Origin: Diplolepis rosae
Lineage: Eukaryota > Arthropoda > Insecta > Hymenoptera > Diplolepididae
Reading direction: 5' to 3'
NCBI GenBank assembly: GCA_030998225.1
Contig: JAPYXD010000678.1
Coordinates: 372,001-436,000, forward strand
DNA: 64,000 bases
Shown: positions 9,157 through 17,794 of the stretch, piece by piece
Position numbering within the stretch: the stretch's first letter is position 1
Layout: the number at the start of each line of letters is the position of its first letter
Program-made: the position numbers and the translations under genes
The notes under the pieces: generated by a model
Databases searched by the model: none
Told to the model about the DNA's origin: nothing
Seen by the model: the letters and a program-made list of their open reading frames with translations, nothing else

Positions 9157-10257
9157 TTAGCGTTTTAGTCTATTAATGTGAACTACAGTAGGTGTGCCTT
9201 TATAGCTTATTTTGACATTCCCTTTTCCTAAGACTTCCAATATTTCATAAGGCCCTGTATAATGGTTCTCTAGTTTTTTTATTTTACCTCCTTTTAATAA
9301 AAATACGTTGTCTCCAATTGTTACTTCTAAAGGATTAATTTTTTTATCATAATATATTTTCGATTTTTCTTTTGCTGAAATAAGATTCTCTCTTGCTTGT
9401 GTTCGCATTTCGTGTAGTTGAGTTACGAAATTAATTAAATAATCATCATACGTTTGTAATTTTTCTTGTTGTGATAAAGGTTCGCTGGAAGGTTCACGAG
9501 CTAATTTACCAAAAACCAATTCATAGGGTGTGCATTTTGTGCCTTCATGTACACTAGTATTATACGAGAACATTGCTAGTTCAAGCCAATCATCCCATTC
9601 TGAATTTTTTGCAACAAATTGTTTGAGATATTCTCCTAAAACATGATGTGAACGTTCTAATGATCCGTTTGATTGAGGATGAAAAGCTGTGGTACGAAAT
9701 TGTTTAATTTTAAAACGTTTTGCCAATCTTTTTAATAAATTACTTAAAAAATCTCTGCCTTGGTCAGTAAGTACTCCTTTTGGTGATCCAAATATGCAAA
9801 TAAATTTTTTCACAAAAGCATCTGCTATTGTACTAGCTTGGTGATTAGGAAGAGGTATTGCTAAAGAATATTTGGTAAAATTGTCTTGTATCGTTAGAAT
9901 ATATAAGTTACCAGATTTTGTTTCAGGTAGTGGACCAACAATGTCCATTGATATTTTTTCAAAAGCAGTAGTGGGTGTGTCTGTGATTACCATAGGATCT
10001 TTTGTTTTGACTCCGATTAATTTTTTCAGTTGACATTGTAAACAGCCTTGAATATATTTTTGAATGTCTACTTTCATATTTTCCCAAAAAAATTTTTGGC
10101 GAATTCGACTATAAGTTTTTGTGACGCCTTTATGGCCTCCTAATGCTGAAGAATGAGCTTCTTCAATTAAATGAGTTCGTTGTTCTTTTGTTGGATATTG
10201 CGTTATTCCATTGCAAACTATAATTTTTGTAGTTGAATTTGAAAAAAATTGAGTCAA
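9157..10257 (-). CDS. Integrase (C-terminal part of pol)
   Basis: Ty3/gypsy integrase. The zinc-binding HHCC module is at H35, H42, C72 and C75. The DDE core is at D104 (SMDIVGP), D164/165 (LTDQGRDF) and E201 (NGSLERSH). A GPY/F-type module (HYTGPYEI) lies near the end and the last residues are HINRLKR. It inserts element DNA into the chromosome. The frame overlaps the end of the pol frame by about 95 bases in a different frame. The change of frame maps to a run of seven A on the plus strand (10,242-10,248), where both frames encode recognisable FF-containing sequence. That is either a one-base indel in a homopolymer or a programmed shift; integrase is normally in one frame with RT, so an indel is more likely. 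Confidence 0.9.
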   Translation of the reverse strand: MTQFFSNSTTKIIVCNGITQYPTKEQRTHLIEEAHSSALGGHKGVTKTYSRIRQKFFWENMKVDIQKYIQGCLQCQLKKLIGVKTKDPMVITDTPTTAFEKISMDIVGPLPETKSGNLYILTIQDNFTKYSLAIPLPNHQASTIADAFVKKFICIFGSPKGVLTDQGRDFLSNLLKRLAKRFKIKQFRTTAFHPQSNGSLERSHHVLGEYLKQFVAKNSEWDDWLELAMFSYNTSVHEGTKCTPYELVFGKLAREPSSEPLSQQEKLQTYDDYLINFVTQLHEMRTQARENLISAKEKSKIYYDKKINPLEVTIGDNVFLLKGGKIKKLENHYTGPYEILEVLGKGNVKISYKGTPTVVHINRLKR

Positions 10258-13200
10258 AAATTGATTTCACTTCTTCCCAAAGTATATGATTAATTCTGGA
10301 AGTTTTAGAAATACTAATTGACCGTAACTTCAGATTTTGAGATAATTCATGTAATGAGTATATTGATAATTTTATATTATTTAAAGTTTCGGATAAATTG
10401 TCTTTAGTTTCTTCTTCAATTGGAAGTGCAAAATGGTAGTAGTTTCCTTTTTTAATCTCTTTTGCTATCCCTTTTTGTAAATTTTTAAATTTTGGTAAAA
10501 TTGCACGTTTTTCTAAAGTTTTTGATCCGTTGTCGCGAGGAGTTCCATTTGTTGTAACAAAATATGCATAATTATCTTTTCGCATAGTTAATTGATCGCG
10601 ATATTCAACTAAATTTTTCCTTGTTATAATTTTTTCTGTTTGAGCGTTTATAGGAGGAGGTTCTGGGGGTGGACGATTATAATCATCATAATCATTTTCG
10701 TTTTTTCCAGAATTTATTTGAGGTTTTCGGTTTATTTTCAAATTTTCTTTAAAATAAGGCTCTTCAAATTCTTCTTCCAAATTTTCTTCTTGGTTTTCTT
10801 CAAAATTCTCTTCAAAATTTTTCTCAAGATTGTCTTCAAAATTTTCTTTAGAATGCTGTTCGAAATTCTTTTCAAAATCGTCTTCAAGATCATCTTCAAA
10901 ATTCTCTTCCCAATTTTCTTCATGATTTTCTCCATCATTTTCTTCGTGTGAGGTTTCAATGTCGTTGATTTCATCTTCTGAGGTTGAAAAATAATTCTCC
11001 CTTTCTTCGCTTTCAAATTCATTAATATTTTTTCGCTTCTTGGCATTCTTCTTCATTTTGTTTTTTGCTTGAGCTCGTTTCAAATTATCTAAATAATCAG
11101 GATCAGAGTCGGAATCTGATTCTACTTTTGTTCGGCTTCCCTTTTGCATATTTATTTTTGGTAATTCATCTTCATATATTTGTTTTCTTGGTCTACCTCT
11201 CTTTCTTTTTGTTTGAGAGGGAATATTTTTGAAATTTGTAAGTAGATTTTTCCTTGGCCTAGCTCGTGGTTTTTTCACAAGAGGTTTAGAAGAAAAATTT
11301 TCGTCTAATTTTTCTTGAATTTCATTTCCATTCAAATTTTTTGCTTTTTCTTGTTGTATTCTCTTTTGAGCTCTCGTAGTAATAGTTTTCCATGATAAAT
11401 TTTCGTATTTTTTGGAAAACACTGGACTTAATAAAAATATTGTCATAAAAATAAGTCTTGAAGCCATATTTTTGAATAAATTTGTGTATTTTAAAATGTT
11501 CTCACCAATTTCACTAAATGATTCTTCACTAAGGAATTCTTGTAAAAATTCTGGGTTAATATTCAATATTTGGGCTTCTGAAATTTCGCTAAAATGATCT
11601 GCGTCGTCTGGTACGATTCCTGGATTCAAGTTTCTTCGTTTTAAAGGTCTTACCTCATTTTTAGAGTTTTCTTGTTTATTTATTGTAAAAGTTTTCTTGA
11701 AAAACGTTTTTTCTTGAGAAGTCATAAAAGTATCATTGTCATCAACTTGTAAATATTTTGATTTCTCCTTGTTATCATCAATAGGGTTTCTTGAGAGAGC
11801 GTCTGCATTTACATTCATTTTTCCTGCTTTGTAAATTACATCAAAATCAAATTCTGCAAGTTTTAATCTCCAACGTGAAACTCGTGAACACGGGTCTTTA
11901 GAATTTTGAAACCAAACTAGAGGTTTGTGATCAGTCACTAAAGTAAATTTTCTTCCATACAAATAAGGACGAAAATGAGTTACACAAAATATTATAGCAA
12001 GGGCTTCTTTTTCATATGTATCATATTTTTTCTCAGTATCACTTAGACTACGTGAAGCATATGCTATTGGTTTATCTTTACCTATTTTACCTTGTGATAA
12101 AATACCTCCTATTGCAAATCCTGAGGCATCTGTTGTGAGTATAAAGGGTTGAGAAAAATCAGGTCGTTGTAAAAGTGGTTCTTCACATAATTTTGCTTTT
12201 AAAATTTCGAAAGCTGCTTGTTGTTTTTCTGTCCAATTAAAAGGTGTATCTTTTTTCAGAAGTTGATTTAAAGGACTTGCAATTTTTGAAAATCCGTCAA
12301 TAAATCGTCTATAATATCCTGCTAAGCCTAAAAATTGTTTAACATTTTTCTGTGTTTTTGGGACTGGAAAGTTTTTTACAGCTATTATCTTTTTTGGATC
12401 TGGACGTACTCCATTTTTATCAATTATATGACCTAAATATCCTACTTCAGGTCGTAAAAATTCGCATTTGTCTGGTTGTAAATGAAGATTTGCTTTTCTA
12501 AGTCTTTCTGCTAAATTGTTAAATTTAATTTCGTGCTCTTCTAGAGTATTTGCATATATAACTATGTCATCAAGATATACAAAAAGTTCCGTTCCGATTA
12601 ATCCAGTTAATGTTAAATCCATTAATCTTTGAAATGTGGCGGGTGCTGTTTTCAAACCGAAAGGCATTCTATCGAATTCGTAATGACCGTGAGGTGTAGA
12701 AAATGCGGTTTTATGTGAGTCTTTTGGGTTCATTTTTATATGGTAAAAACCGGTAGCTAAATCAAACACTGAAAAATATTTTGCTGATCCTAGAGAATCA
12801 AGTATATCGTTTATATTAGGTAAAGGATACGAATCGCCAATTGTTTTTTCATTTAATTTACGAAAATCAAGAACCATTCTCCATTTTATTTTTCCTTGAG
12901 AATCAGGTTTTTTAGGAACTATCCACACTGGAGTGTTATATGGTGATTGTGAGGGCTTTATTATTTTATTTTTTAATAATTCATCGACTTGTCTTGTTAT
13001 TTCTTCATTGTGAACTGGGGGAAATCTATATTGTCTTGAAAAAATTGGAGCGTCATCTACAGTAGGAATTGAATGTTGTAATACATTAGTAGCTTCAAGT
13101 GGTTCTCCTGGGATTTGAAATCTGTCTGCATTATTTTTAATTAATTTTTCTACATGTTCATATTCATCTTGATTTAAGTGGTCTAATCGAAGAAGTTTTT

Positions 13201-13897
13201 TAATACATTCTACTCTGTCTTCGTCTGTTACATTATAAAATTTGCATGAGTTAATTAGAGAATTGTCAGTTTTTAAAAAGTTATTTATTATTTTACTTGA
13301 TAAATCTTCGTTATTTGTTTTTTTGAAATTAATTAAATTTTCAATTTTTTTATAACATTCTTGTTCTTCAAAGTCTTCTAAATTAACTAATGGGACGGAT
13401 AATGTAATTGGGATTTCATTTGTGTTTGCAAATTTTAAATAAGCTTTTCCTCTGTGATTTTTTACAACTGCGTCACCTACGTAGACGCCATCTTGGATAT
13501 GTAATCGAGGTACATACCCTTCACTCTTTTCTGTATTTTTTATATTAACATAAAATGTTGTAACTGTTCGAGCTGGAATAGTAATCGTATTGGTAGATTT
13601 AAAAGGGTAACAGTGGTTCTCAATTTCTAAGCATTTTGAAGTATAGTTTATATTCACACTATTATCTTGAAAAAATTCTGATCCTAATACTTCATCTTCT
13701 TCTACTGGGACTTCATTGGGAATAATGTTAAATATCGTTGGATAACCAAAAATGTTTATTTTTACCTGTCCTAACGTGTAAAGTGGTAAATCATTAATTC
13801 CTGTAAGTTTCAATACGTTTTGGCTATTTATTGGTACTTCAGGGTTGAGAACCTTTTGTTTAATTAAATTTCGAGCAGCACCAGTATCAATCATCAT
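10163..13897 (-). CDS. Pol: protease, reverse transcriptase, RNase H, with an unusual insert
   Basis: A 1,244-codon frame. The protease active site is IDTGAA at residues 3-8. RT spans about 290-470, with FDLATGFYHI and the catalytic YLDD at 441-444. RNase H spans about 585-700 (TTDASGFAIGG, TDHKPL, NADALSRNP). Residues about 705-1080 are not usual for gypsy elements: a hydrophobic, signal-like stretch (LIFMTIFLLSPVF), AT-hook-like basic motifs (RARPRK, KRKRGRPRKQ) and an acidic repeat built on EENFEDD-like units. The linker to integrase follows. The frame is open upstream of the first ATG and overlaps the gag end in the -1 register near 14,017-14,035, which fits -1 frameshifting from gag. Confidence 0.9.
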   Translation of the reverse strand: MMIDTGAARNLIKQKVLNPEVPINSQNVLKLTGINDLPLYTLGQVKINIFGYPTIFNIIPNEVPVEEDEVLGSEFFQDNSVNINYTSKCLEIENHCYPFKSTNTITIPARTVTTFYVNIKNTEKSEGYVPRLHIQDGVYVGDAVVKNHRGKAYLKFANTNEIPITLSVPLVNLEDFEEQECYKKIENLINFKKTNNEDLSSKIINNFLKTDNSLINSCKFYNVTDEDRVECIKKLLRLDHLNQDEYEHVEKLIKNNADRFQIPGEPLEATNVLQHSIPTVDDAPIFSRQYRFPPVHNEEITRQVDELLKNKIIKPSQSPYNTPVWIVPKKPDSQGKIKWRMVLDFRKLNEKTIGDSYPLPNINDILDSLGSAKYFSVFDLATGFYHIKMNPKDSHKTAFSTPHGHYEFDRMPFGLKTAPATFQRLMDLTLTGLIGTELFVYLDDIVIYANTLEEHEIKFNNLAERLRKANLHLQPDKCEFLRPEVGYLGHIIDKNGVRPDPKKIIAVKNFPVPKTQKNVKQFLGLAGYYRRFIDGFSKIASPLNQLLKKDTPFNWTEKQQAAFEILKAKLCEEPLLQRPDFSQPFILTTDASGFAIGGILSQGKIGKDKPIAYASRSLSDTEKKYDTYEKEALAIIFCVTHFRPYLYGRKFTLVTDHKPLVWFQNSKDPCSRVSRWRLKLAEFDFDVIYKAGKMNVNADALSRNPIDDNKEKSKYLQVDDNDTFMTSQEKTFFKKTFTINKQENSKNEVRPLKRRNLNPGIVPDDADHFSEISEAQILNINPEFLQEFLSEESFSEIGENILKYTNLFKNMASRLIFMTIFLLSPVFSKKYENLSWKTITTRAQKRIQQEKAKNLNGNEIQEKLDENFSSKPLVKKPRARPRKNLLTNFKNIPSQTKRKRGRPRKQIYEDELPKINMQKGSRTKVESDSDSDPDYLDNLKRAQAKNKMKKNAKKRKNINEFESEERENYFSTSEDEINDIETSHEENDGENHEENWEENFEDDLEDDFEKNFEQHSKENFEDNLEKNFEENFEENQEENLEEEFEEPYFKENLKINRKPQINSGKNENDYDDYNRPPPEPPPINAQTEKIITRKNLVEYRDQLTMRKDNYAYFVTTNGTPRDNGSKTLEKRAILPKFKNLQKGIAKEIKKGNYYHFALPIEEETKDNLSETLNNIKLSIYSLHELSQNLKLRSISISKTSRINHILWEEVKSIFDSIFFKFNYKNYSLQWNNAISNKRTTNSFN

Positions 13898-14016
13898 GTG
13901 TGTTGGATTTTTTAGACCTTCCGTTGATATTATAATTGATGGATTTGAAGTGGACTTTGAAATATTTATTGTTGTTGTTGTATGATCGTTAGAAGTGGAT
14001 GCCAGTGGTTCTCGAT

Positions 14017-14958
14017 TTATGCTTTCCTCAGTGCACCCGTGCTGGGGAGAGCTTTGGAGTTTTCCTGATTAGCTGTTTGTGATTGGTTATTTCTAGGAAA
14101 ATTATTATTATTGTTGTATCTTTGTTGTAAAAAATTATTATTATTGTTTCTATAATTGTTATTACTATTTTGTAAAAAATGATTGTTGTTATTATTAAAA
14201 TTATAATTTTTATTTCTTAAAAAATTGTTATTTGGAAAATTATTGTAATTGTTTTTTGCAAAATTATTATTATTATTACTTCTTTGACCATTGAAATTAC
14301 TATATCCTTGTTGGTTAGGATGCAAAAATTTTCTTTGTTTATTGTTAAGAACTGCATCTTGAGCTTTACTTAAATGAAAACATTTTTCAGTTGTGTGACC
14401 TGGTTTTTTACAAATTAAACAAATAGTTTTATTTTCAAGTGCTACGGTGAATCGGGTGGTTTTGTTATTTTTATTATTATTAGTTGATTCTTCGGTTTTT
14501 AAATAATCAGTATTTTTATTTCTTCGCAGTGCAGAACTTGCAGCCAATCTTCGTTCTATGTCTATTGTATCATTAATTACTTCCTTAAATGTGTCCTTTT
14601 CTTCCACACGAATTTCTAACTCAGGACGCAAACCGCGTATAAAACATTGAATTACATCTCTTTCTAAATTTTGTTTAAAAGCATTATCTACCTGACCGTC
14701 ATTATTAAGTCTGTGAGCACCTTCTATTCTATCAGCAATTTCTTTAATTCTAGCAGCATAGGAAAGGACATTTTCTCTTTCCCACATAAATGTATTACCT
14801 AATTCTCCCTGCAATTGATATACGCTTTTCGCAGGGGCATATACTCTTTTCAATTTTTCTATTAATTCCTCTATTGTTGCATACGTTGACCCAAAAATAC
14901 ATTTTCGTGCCTCACCAGACAATTTACCTCTCAATAGACGTGCAAGATGGACAATCAA
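14017..14958 (-). CDS. Gag, N-terminus missing
   Basis: 313 codons of Gag. The capsid-like part contains VHLARLLRGKLSGEARK and FIRGLRPELEIRV. One CCHC zinc knuckle (CLICKKPGHTTEKC) follows, and then about 90 residues rich in Asn encoded by AAT/AAC runs (14,100-14,290). There is no ATG at the start: the frame opens just after a stop at about 14,960, where the sequence changes to the neighbouring island, so the N-terminus and the 5' LTR are lost. Gag packages the element RNA. Pol begins in the -1 frame before the gag stop. Confidence 0.85.
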   Translation of the reverse strand: MIVHLARLLRGKLSGEARKCIFGSTYATIEELIEKLKRVYAPAKSVYQLQGELGNTFMWERENVLSYAARIKEIADRIEGAHRLNNDGQVDNAFKQNLERDVIQCFIRGLRPELEIRVEEKDTFKEVINDTIDIERRLAASSALRRNKNTDYLKTEESTNNNKNNKTTRFTVALENKTICLICKKPGHTTEKCFHLSKAQDAVLNNKQRKFLHPNQQGYSNFNGQRSNNNNNFAKNNYNNFPNNNFLRNKNYNFNNNNNHFLQNSNNNYRNNNNNFLQQRYNNNNNFPRNNQSQTANQENSKALPSTGALRKA

Positions 14959-14959
14959 C

Positions 14960-15208
14960 TAGGAATGTGTAATAATCTATTCTAACAGTGAATTTCGAAA
15001 TATGTTCCAAGTACGTCGGTGATTTAAGTGTTGGCCGTTTCACCAATCGCCAAGTTGATTTGTTACGGTAAACTGGCTTCCTAGCAATTCGACGCCTGAA
15101 AAGTTTTCCGTAGGCGTAGTTCACTGTTACTTCTGCAGCTACTGTATTGTCATAATTGTAAAAGAGCGTGTAGTCGTAGGACGGAGTAATACTAGTAAAC
15201 TTCAACAT
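14960..15208 (-). pseudogene. Start of an unknown basic protein, cut by the gypsy junction
   Basis: An ATG at 15,206-15,208 lies one base after a copy of the AGTTTACCGT motif (15,210-15,219, minus strand). The frame encodes about 83 residues rich in Tyr, Arg and Lys (NYAYGKLFRRRIARKPVYRN and so on) and then runs into the gypsy gag sequence. A second motif copy lies inside it at about 15,065. I do not recognise the protein. Its start context matches those of the other two genes in the island, so it may be a third cassette gene or a truncated exon. Confidence 0.4.
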
Positions 15209-15209
15209 A

Positions 15210-15550
15210 ACGGTAAACTAAACTATATATGAACACGGTAAATCAAATAATTAAATGTGGAACAGCATCGAAAACGCGATCACAGTTACACAATCACTGA
15301 ATGAACATGGCGTTAGAAGAGACGCCGCTGACTGAACAAAATTGGCGCGTAATTTCAAATAGGTATTTGAAATTGCGCAGTATTTTGTCCTGATGCCGAG
15401 TTGAGACAAGTCAGAAGTGAGAATCGTTTTTGATTGGTGGGTCCAACCGGAATACGGAAGTCCTCTTTTTAACGCGCATAAATATTTTAAAGTACAAACA
15501 TCAACGTGGAATGAAAAAACGGTAAACTAATTCTAGGGCTAACGGTAAAC
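15210..15550. other. Spacer with AGTTTACCGT-type motifs
   Basis: Non-coding sequence between the truncated small gene and the Tudor-like gene. It holds reverse-oriented motif copies at 15,210, 15,519 and 15,541. The stretch around 15,508-15,536 is almost repeated at 17,556-17,583, both reading GAAAAAACGGTAAACTAATT on the plus strand. Confidence 0.5.
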
Positions 15551-15556
15551 TTAATG

Positions 15557-15907
15557 TTACGCGTCCTCCAGATGTTGTTGGAGACGTTGCATATACTCAT
15601 CGAAGCGCGCCACATTGCGAGCTCTTGACCGCATTTCTTCGGGGGATCGAGAGTCAAACGACAAGCATTTCTGGATAGAAATGAAGTATTTGGCGTTCGT
15701 TCCATCGAAGAATTGGACCCGAAATTTGCCGTTTCCCATGTTGCTTTTGATAATTCCAGGAAGGTAATCGTAATTGCTGTATTGCGCCCAAACAATAACT
15801 CCGACAGCGATGATCTTACTGTGTCGTCGCGCAGCTCTTGCTCTCACGGGTTGGGCGGGTCTTTCCACGTTGATGTTCACTTCCTGAAAAATATGTTTTA
15901 GATTAGT

Positions 15908-15947
<40 letters not shown>

Positions 15948-17111
15948 CAGATAGACAGATAGACAGACAGACAGATCTTACCTCCGGATTGTTGATCTGT
16001 ATATTTACAGCCGGTTGCATAGGAGCGGTGTCCACATGCACAGGTAGAATTTGGTCTACCGGATGGTCGGGAGACCTGATGACAAGTTCTCTTGGCGATC
16101 TCGGCTGGACCGTCGAGCTGCCAGGTGATCGTCGTGGACTGCGTGGGCTGCGTGATCTGCGTGGGCTGCGTGATCTGCGTGGGCTACGTGATCTGCGTGG
16201 GCTGCGTGATCTGCGTGGGCTGCGTGATCTGCGTGGGCTACGTGATCTGCGTGTGCTGCGTGATCTGCGTGGGCTGCGTGATCGCATCCGACTACGTCTC
16301 GGCAGGAACTGGTTCCTGTAAGAAAAGGTGATTATTTGCGAGATGTATTTACATAATGTGTTATTGAATAGCAAATCATGCAAATGCATTTCGCAAACAC
16401 TTACAACTGCGTACGTACGTGTTGCGTCAAGTCCTCAACTACTTCCGGATGAAATTCATCCGGAAGTAGTTGAAGAATTGCCGCAAACACATCGTCAGCT
16501 TTGCGGCATAGTCGCCGGAACTCCCGAATTCTACGATCAGTAACACGCATCTCCCCATACAAGTTGGATAAGATTCTCCGGGCTTGTCCCATTGAGATGT
16601 ACTGGATGTTCAAATCATATCCTTCCTGTTGACAGATGCTGAAAAAAAAGAAAATAACCTATACCCAGCGAACAATCACAGGTGTTATGTAACTGTTACA
16701 TAACATCTGTGGTTGATCGCTGGGTATGTGAAAAATTAATTAAACGGTAAACTAAATTAATTGAATGGTAAACTAGATTAATTGAACGGTAAACTAAATT
16801 ATTAAAATAGTAAAGTAAATTCAAATGTCAATATACTGTTTCGCGAATCCCACACAGGCCACGGCAAGCGACAATTTATATGCAGGAGTCCGGAGAAATT
16901 CTTCAATCCCTCCTGCTTGCTGAAGGAATTCTCCAATTGACAAATCCTGTCTTTCATTCCTTTTTGATGTTAGACCTAAACCTTCTTCGCGAATTAATCG
17001 ACAAATCATGCGGTCGCGCAAATTTAATTGACGATGGTCCGTCAGCCACTCTTTTAAATCCAATAGTTTATCAGGATGGTCGGAAAAATATTTCGCGTCG
17101 AGATTTGCCAT
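15557..17111 (-). CDS. Four-exon gene: novel helical module, RS repeat, Tudor/PWWP-like barrel (intact copy)
   Basis: Exons are 16,837-17,111, 16,405-16,638, 15,982-16,315 and 15,557-15,883; all junctions are GT-AG and phases agree, giving 389 residues. Exons 1-2 (residues 1-169) encode an unrecognised, probably helical module (LGLTSKRNERQDLSIGEFL; GQARRILSNLYGEM). Exon 3 encodes RS/RRSRSP repeats of 18 bases and a Pro-rich linker. Exon 4 encodes a small beta-barrel like Tudor or PWWP (AVGVIVWAQYSN, GKFRVQFFDGTNAKYF). The mirror copy on the plus strand has exons 1 and 2 of exactly the same lengths (275 and 234), which supports the model. RS plus Tudor architecture suggests an RNA-protein complex factor; the true function is unknown. 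A variant motif, GGTTACCGT, lies upstream of the ATG. Confidence 0.75.
15909..15976. repeat. (GATA)n microsatellite in intron 3
   Basis: GATA/GACA tetranucleotide repeat lying inside intron 3 of the minus-strand gene. The matching intron of the plus-strand copy has the reverse-complement (CTAT)n at 22,424-22,482, flanked by the same sequence on both sides. Confidence 0.95.
16661..16727. repeat. Small palindromic MITE in intron 1
   Basis: A near-perfect 67-base inverted repeat from ATACCCAGCGA to TCGCTGGGTAT, centred on TGTAACTGTTACA. It lies in intron 1 of the minus-strand gene. Three spaced motif copies (16,744, 16,765, 16,786) follow directly in the same intron. Confidence 0.8.
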
Positions 17112-17143
17112 CGCTTTTGTACGTCTGACAGTTTAATAACAAT

Positions 17144-17440
17144 TGACGGTAACCGACCCATTGTCATATAATAGACTGGGTACCAAGTCCCGAGTCGGTT
17201 ACATGGCCATGGGTCGGTTATATGGCAATCCTTACAATTCCCCCATTCTCGACTGAGAACGTCTCCGGGGGCTATCTGGGCCCTGTATTGAGCCTCTGGA
17301 GGCACGTGGGTTCCTTCTGTATGACTTGCCATGTAACCGACCCATTGCCATATAATAGACTCGGGACTTGGTACCCAGTCTATTATATGGCCATGGGTCG
17401 GTTACATGGCAATGGGTCGGTTATATGGAGTGTCTACGAT
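17144..17440. repeat. Composite inverted repeat upstream of the Tudor-like gene
   Basis: Repeated blocks with GGTCGGTTACATGGC, TATAATAGACT and GACTTGGTACCCAGTC in both orientations flank a GC-rich core (17,245-17,330). A related core with CGTCTCCGGG and a TAATAGACTCGGGACT block recurs at 20,500-20,560 upstream of the plus-strand copy. Probably a MITE-like element. No coding role is supported. Confidence 0.6.
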
Positions 17441-17794
17441 GAGTATGTAAGAGACTAAAACACGCAATAATACAAACAATGAAATTGAGGCATTATGTTT
17501 TTTATTTATATAAAATGTATATATATATATATATAAATAGTTCATAGAAAATAAATGAGTGAAAAAACGGTAAACTAATTCTAGGGCGATGGTATGTATG
17601 TATGCATTTATTACTAATTCATAAATCAGTTTTTTCATATCCAATTTGTTACATATGACTCATTTATGATTATGTTTCTATTAAAAATATATAGATCTCG
17701 AATCCTGGACTCATCGAATCGTTTACCGTCAACGGAATCTTCAATGCGTTTATTAAAATGGCACAATCACGAGACCCCATGGCAGTTAATAAAT

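Larger units (their letters stand above)
143..14960 (-). mobile_element. Large Ty3/gypsy endogenous retrovirus-like element, 5'-truncated
   Basis: On the minus strand the order is gag, pol (protease, RT, RNase H), integrase, CARD protein, envelope 1, two dsRBD genes, envelope 2, two Cys-rich ORFs, a third dsRBD gene, polypurine tract and 3' LTR. RT and integrase sequences are of the Ty3/gypsy type, closest in style to insect errantiviruses. The genes sit 12 to 240 bases apart on one strand between pol and a recognisable PPT/LTR, which argues for one element rather than nested insertions. The 5' LTR, primer binding site and N-terminal gag are missing: the gag frame opens only at about 14,958, next to unrelated sequence. 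Several genes carry a stop or frameshift, so this copy is probably inactive. Total preserved length is about 14.8 kb, long for the family because of roughly 7.5 kb of accessory genes. Confidence 0.85.

Noticed and set aside
10640..11046. Open frames rich in Ile/Phe or Lys over the acidic part of pol
   Set aside because: Frame shadows of a TTC/TCT-rich coding repeat; no domain and no start context.
16130..16280. Possible CRISPR-like array of regular short repeats
   Set aside because: The 18-base units are contiguous without spacers and code for RRSRSP; this is a coding minisatellite in a eukaryotic sequence.
15989..16331. Plus-strand open frames with RDLRGLRDL-like or VCVGCVI-like repeats
   Set aside because: They are antisense readings of the RS-repeat exon, whose splice sites and mirror copy support the minus strand.
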